This document shows, piece by piece, positions 61,530 to 64,000 of a stretch of 64,000 bases of DNA. The notes under the pieces are model-generated. The model had not been told where the DNA came from, ran no database searches, and saw only the letters and a list, made by a program, of their open reading frames with translations. Positions within the stretch are counted from its first letter, which is position 1; each line of letters begins with the position of its first letter. The DNA comes from Streptomyces sp. NBC_01353 (GTDB taxonomy: Bacteria > Actinomycetota > Actinomycetes > Streptomycetales > Streptomycetaceae): assembly GCF_036237275.1 (NCBI RefSeq), contig NZ_CP108352.1, positions 6,448,001 to 6,512,000 on the forward strand, read 5' to 3'. The position numbers were made by a program, and so were the translations under genes.

Positions 61530-62833
61530 GCCCCCGCCGCCCCCCGGCCGCCCGGTTCGCCGGCCCGCGCCACGACGACCGGCGCCGGACGTTCCCGGCG
61601 CTCGCCCCGCGTGAGTCCCCCTCCGCTCAGGGGCGTGGGGTGACCCCCACGGACGGCCGGTTCGCCGCCACCTGGTGGGGCAACGCCTGGGTGGACGCAC
61701 TGGAGGACACCGCCCTCGACCCCGCCCGCCTCGCCCGCGGCAAGGCGTACGCCGGGCGCGGTCACGTCGACGCGATCACGGTCACCCCCGGCCGGGTCGT
61801 CGCCTACGTCCACGGCACCCGCCCCCGCCCGTACCGCACCGAGATCCGGCTGCGCACACTCGGCGACGACGGCTGGGAGCGCTTCCTGGACGAGATCGCC
61901 GCGCGGCCCGACCACATCGCCGCCCTCCTCGACAAGGACATCCCGCACGCCGTCGAGGCCGTCACCGGCCTGCTGCCCGCACCCGGGGACCTCATCCCCG
62001 ACTGTTCTTGCCCGGACGACGGCTTCCCCTGCAAGCACGCCGCCGCCCTCTGCTACCAGTCGGCCCGACTCCTCGACGAGGACCCGTTCGTCCTCTTCCT
62101 CATGCGCGGCCGCGGCGAGCAAGAGCTCCTCGCCGCCCTCACCCAGCGCAACGCGGCCCGCTCCGCCGCCGAGCAGACGGCGTCCGTACCGCCGATGGCC
62201 ACGGTCCCGGCCCGCGCCGCCCTCGCCCCGAACCCCGGTCACGCCCTGCCGCCGCTGCCCCCACCGCTCCCGGCCCCCGCGCATCCCGGCCGTCCTCCGG
62301 CCTACCCCCCGGACCCCGACGCCCCGGACCCCCTCGCCCTGGACCTGCTCGCCACGGAGGCCGCCGCCCGCGCCCACGCCTTCTTGGTGACCGGACACGA
62401 CCCCGTCGCCGCCCTCACCCCTTGGCAGGACGCCGTGCGGCTGGCCGCCGCACACCCCGGTTCCGGACTCACCGCCTCCACCCGCGCGCTGTACCGGGAC
62501 CTCGCCTACGCCCTCGACCGCACACCCAGCGACCTGGCCCGCGCCGTCGCCGCCTGGCGTCAGGGCGGCCTCGCCGGGCTCGCCGTCCTCGAAGAGCCCT
62601 GGGACCCGCCCGCCGGCCCCTTCGACCGGGCCCGACCCGCCCTGCTCGCCTCCGACTTCCCCGCCTTCCGCCCCTGGCGCAACCGGCTGTCGACGCGATC
62701 CCTCCAGCTCCGCTTCGGCCGTGACGGACTCTGGTACGGGTACGAGTCGGACGCCGACCGCGAGGACTGGTGGCCGCGCGGCACCCCCGACCCCGACCCC
62801 GTCGGCGCACTCACCGATCTGCTCGGCCACTGA
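61526..62833 (+). CDS. SWIM zinc-finger protein coupled to SNF2 helicase
   Basis: 435 residues. The SWIM motif CSCPDDGFPCKHAAAL (about 158-173) binds zinc. Before it, WWGNAWVDALE and GKAYAGRGHVDAITVTPGRVVAYVHG are the usual N-terminal SWIM-protein features. A Pro-rich linker (about 235-275) leads to a helical C-terminal region. ATG 61526 overlaps the SNF2 stop (ATGA), a pairing known across bacteria. The SWIM domain likely gives the helicase DNA or protein contacts; the pathway is not settled. Confidence 0.9.
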   Translation: MSPRRPPAARFAGPRHDDRRRTFPALAPRESPSAQGRGVTPTDGRFAATWWGNAWVDALEDTALDPARLARGKAYAGRGHVDAITVTPGRVVAYVHGTRPRPYRTEIRLRTLGDDGWERFLDEIAARPDHIAALLDKDIPHAVEAVTGLLPAPGDLIPDCSCPDDGFPCKHAAALCYQSARLLDEDPFVLFLMRGRGEQELLAALTQRNAARSAAEQTASVPPMATVPARAALAPNPGHALPPLPPPLPAPAHPGRPPAYPPDPDAPDPLALDLLATEAAARAHAFLVTGHDPVAALTPWQDAVRLAAAHPGSGLTASTRALYRDLAYALDRTPSDLARAVAAWRQGGLAGLAVLEEPWDPPAGPFDRARPALLASDFPAFRPWRNRLSTRSLQLRFGRDGLWYGYESDADREDWWPRGTPDPDPVGALTDLLGH

Positions 62834-63084
62834 CCGACAGGCCGGCCGAAGGCGTCGACCTGGCCGGCGGGTTGAGGACTCCCTGCCTGCCTGCGTTCAC
62901 CCCTCACGCCCCTTCGCCGCGTGACGACAATCGCCTCCGAGCGGAGTCGGCAGTTCCCCATACGTTCGAAGTCACACCCACTCGATGGAGTGAATCACGC
63001 CAACAGCCTGATCCAGCGGGGTCAGGATCGCGTTATGTGCGGTGCGGGCGAATGCCCGCGAAAACCTCCGGAAGGCAGGAAGCC

Positions 63085-63879
63085 ATGAGGCAGATTCGCC
63101 GAAGTGGTCTGGCCACACTGATGGTCACGGGTGGCGCGCTGGCGCTCTCGGCGGGCGCCGCCCACGCCGACTCCGGCGCACAGGGCGCCGCGGTCGGTTC
63201 CCCGGGTGTGATCTCCGGCAACACGGTTCAGCTGCCGGTGCACGTCCCGGTCAATGTCTGCGGGAACACCGTCAATGTCATCGGACTGCTCAATCCGGCC
63301 GCGGGCAACCGCTGCGCGAACGTCAGCACGTCCGACGGGTACGGCTCCGACGCGGACGGTGGTGGCCGGACGCACAAGGACATGCCCGGCACCCCGCGCG
63401 CCGGCGCGCCCGGCGGCGGTGCGAACAATGGCGGACACAGCGGGGGCAACTCCTCCAACGGCGGTGGCGCTCTCGCCGAAGGCCACGCCGTGGGTTCGCC
63501 CGGCGTGCTCTCCGGCAACGGACTCCAGCTGCCGATCGACCTGCCCGTGAACGTCGCCGGCAACTCGGTCAACGTGGTCGGCATCGGCAACCCGGCCATC
63601 GGCAACACCGCGGTCAACGGCCCCTCCCAGCCCGAGGAGCCCGGCGAGGGGCCCGGCGAGGAGCCGAACCGGAACGTGCCCTTCAAGCCGCAGCCCGTCC
63701 CGGTCACCGACACCGAGACCGAGCCTCAGGCCCCGACGCCCGGCCCGCAGACCAGCTCGGTCGCGCTCGCCAGCACGGGTTCGGAGCTCGTCGGCTCCGC
63801 GGCCGCGGCCGGCGCGGCGCTCCTGCTCGGCGGCGCCCTGGTCTACCGTCGCGCCCGCCGCATGGGCGCGCAGGTCTGA
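63085..63879 (+). CDS. Long chaplin with two chaplin domains and an LAXTG sorting signal
   Basis: 264 residues. Signal peptide ends near AHA (about 26-28). Chaplin domain 1 (about 36-80) has two cysteines, C59 and C77; domain 2 (about 136-178) has the same VNV-GN-VNVVG-GNPA pattern but no cysteines. A Gly/Asn/Ser linker joins them, and a Pro/Glu/Thr spacer leads to LASTG (228-232), a hydrophobic helix and an Arg-rich tail. This is a class E sortase signal anchoring the protein to the cell wall of aerial hyphae. AGGA precedes ATG 63085. Chaplins form the hydrophobic surface layer needed for aerial growth. Confidence 0.92.
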   Translation: MRQIRRSGLATLMVTGGALALSAGAAHADSGAQGAAVGSPGVISGNTVQLPVHVPVNVCGNTVNVIGLLNPAAGNRCANVSTSDGYGSDADGGGRTHKDMPGTPRAGAPGGGANNGGHSGGNSSNGGGALAEGHAVGSPGVLSGNGLQLPIDLPVNVAGNSVNVVGIGNPAIGNTAVNGPSQPEEPGEGPGEEPNRNVPFKPQPVPVTDTETEPQAPTPGPQTSSVALASTGSELVGSAAAAGAALLLGGALVYRRARRMGAQV

Positions 63880-63894
63880 GGCCCGCGCGGGTTC

Positions 63895-64000
63895 TCATGC
63901 ACGGCGCCAGGCCCGGAGCACCGCCTCGATGGCCGGTGCGACCCTCATCCGGGCCTGGTGGCGGGGTACGCCCCGCATGAGCAGCGTGTCGTACTCGGTG
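63895..64000 (-). CDS. 3' end of an unidentified gene
   Basis: The last 34 residues read TEYDTLLMRGVPRHQARMRV then APAIEAVLRAWRRA, followed by TGA. The amino-acid pattern is that of a real helical C-terminus, but no family can be named. The start is beyond the window. Convergent with the chaplin gene. Confidence 0.65.
   Translation of the reverse strand, partial: TEYDTLLMRGVPRHQARMRVAPAIEAVLRAWRRA

Overview
The window is high-GC actinobacterial chromosome, almost certainly Streptomyces. The coding density, GC-rich third codon positions, many GTG starts, a long chaplin with an LAXTG sorting signal, a close relative of Streptomyces griseus trypsin, and the housekeeping order pyk / ANTAR regulator / liv operon / polA / rpsA / coaE all point there. 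Most of the window is conserved core chromosome with a few accessory insertions.

Region by region. 1-6.8 kb is a phosphonate utilisation locus. A 5'-truncated Fe(II)/2OG dioxygenase and an HD-domain mixed-valent diiron oxygenase (TmpA/TmpB or PhnY/PhnZ type) converge on an operon running leftward: substrate-binding lipoprotein, two permeases, ATPase, HAD hydrolase and a GntR/UTRA repressor. A 25-bp palindrome lies in front of that operon and is a good operator candidate. 6.9-9.7 kb carries an ankyrin/HEAT-repeat protein, a remnant of a secreted protein and a small zinc metallopeptidase. 9.8-13.4 kb has a secreted trypsin, a GH35 beta-galactosidase and a divergent AraC regulator. 13.4-20.4 kb has chorismate mutase, asparaginase, aminopeptidase N, and a translationally coupled PLP decarboxylase plus amine N-hydroxylase that look like an orphan siderophore precursor pair. 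20.4-23.0 kb has a Tat-exported 5'-nucleotidase and a SIMPL-domain protein.

23.1-25.7 kb is the most interesting segment. Two overlapping genes with visibly lower GC and less biased codon use encode a SLOG nucleotide-binding domain fused to four membrane helices, and a large protein with an N-terminal TIR-like domain, a middle alpha/beta domain and a C-terminal TIR domain. The layout fits a Thoeris-like nucleotide-signalling defence system, in an arrangement that differs from the classic SIR2-SLOG/TIR pair. It sits between core genes, just before pyk.

25.8-35.1 kb has pyruvate kinase, a DUF4331 protein, a tRNA with anticodon CAA but class I size, an ANTAR response regulator, and the livKHMGF branched-chain amino acid transporter operon, whose LivG carries a long Ala-Glu repeat tail. 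35.1-36.8 kb is mostly non-coding, with one small lipoprotein and a 14-bp tandem repeat. 36.8-50.3 kb has a hotdog thioesterase, an FdhF/YdeP oxidoreductase, polA, a DUF4184 membrane protein, a lytic transglycosylase, a 46-residue membrane peptide coupled to a DUF3068 protein, HrpB helicase and a methyltransferase. 50.4-54.4 kb has rpsA with a near-consensus promoter and strong terminator, a PAC2 protein, coaE and a TPR protein. 54.5-64 kb has a small membrane protein, a methyltransferase, an AraC regulator, a secreted tripeptidyl-peptidase-like hydrolase, a lipoprotein, a SNF2 helicase coupled to a SWIM zinc-finger protein, a long chaplin, and the 3' end of an unidentified gene.

All family assignments come from motifs and remembered family sequences. 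No database search was possible.
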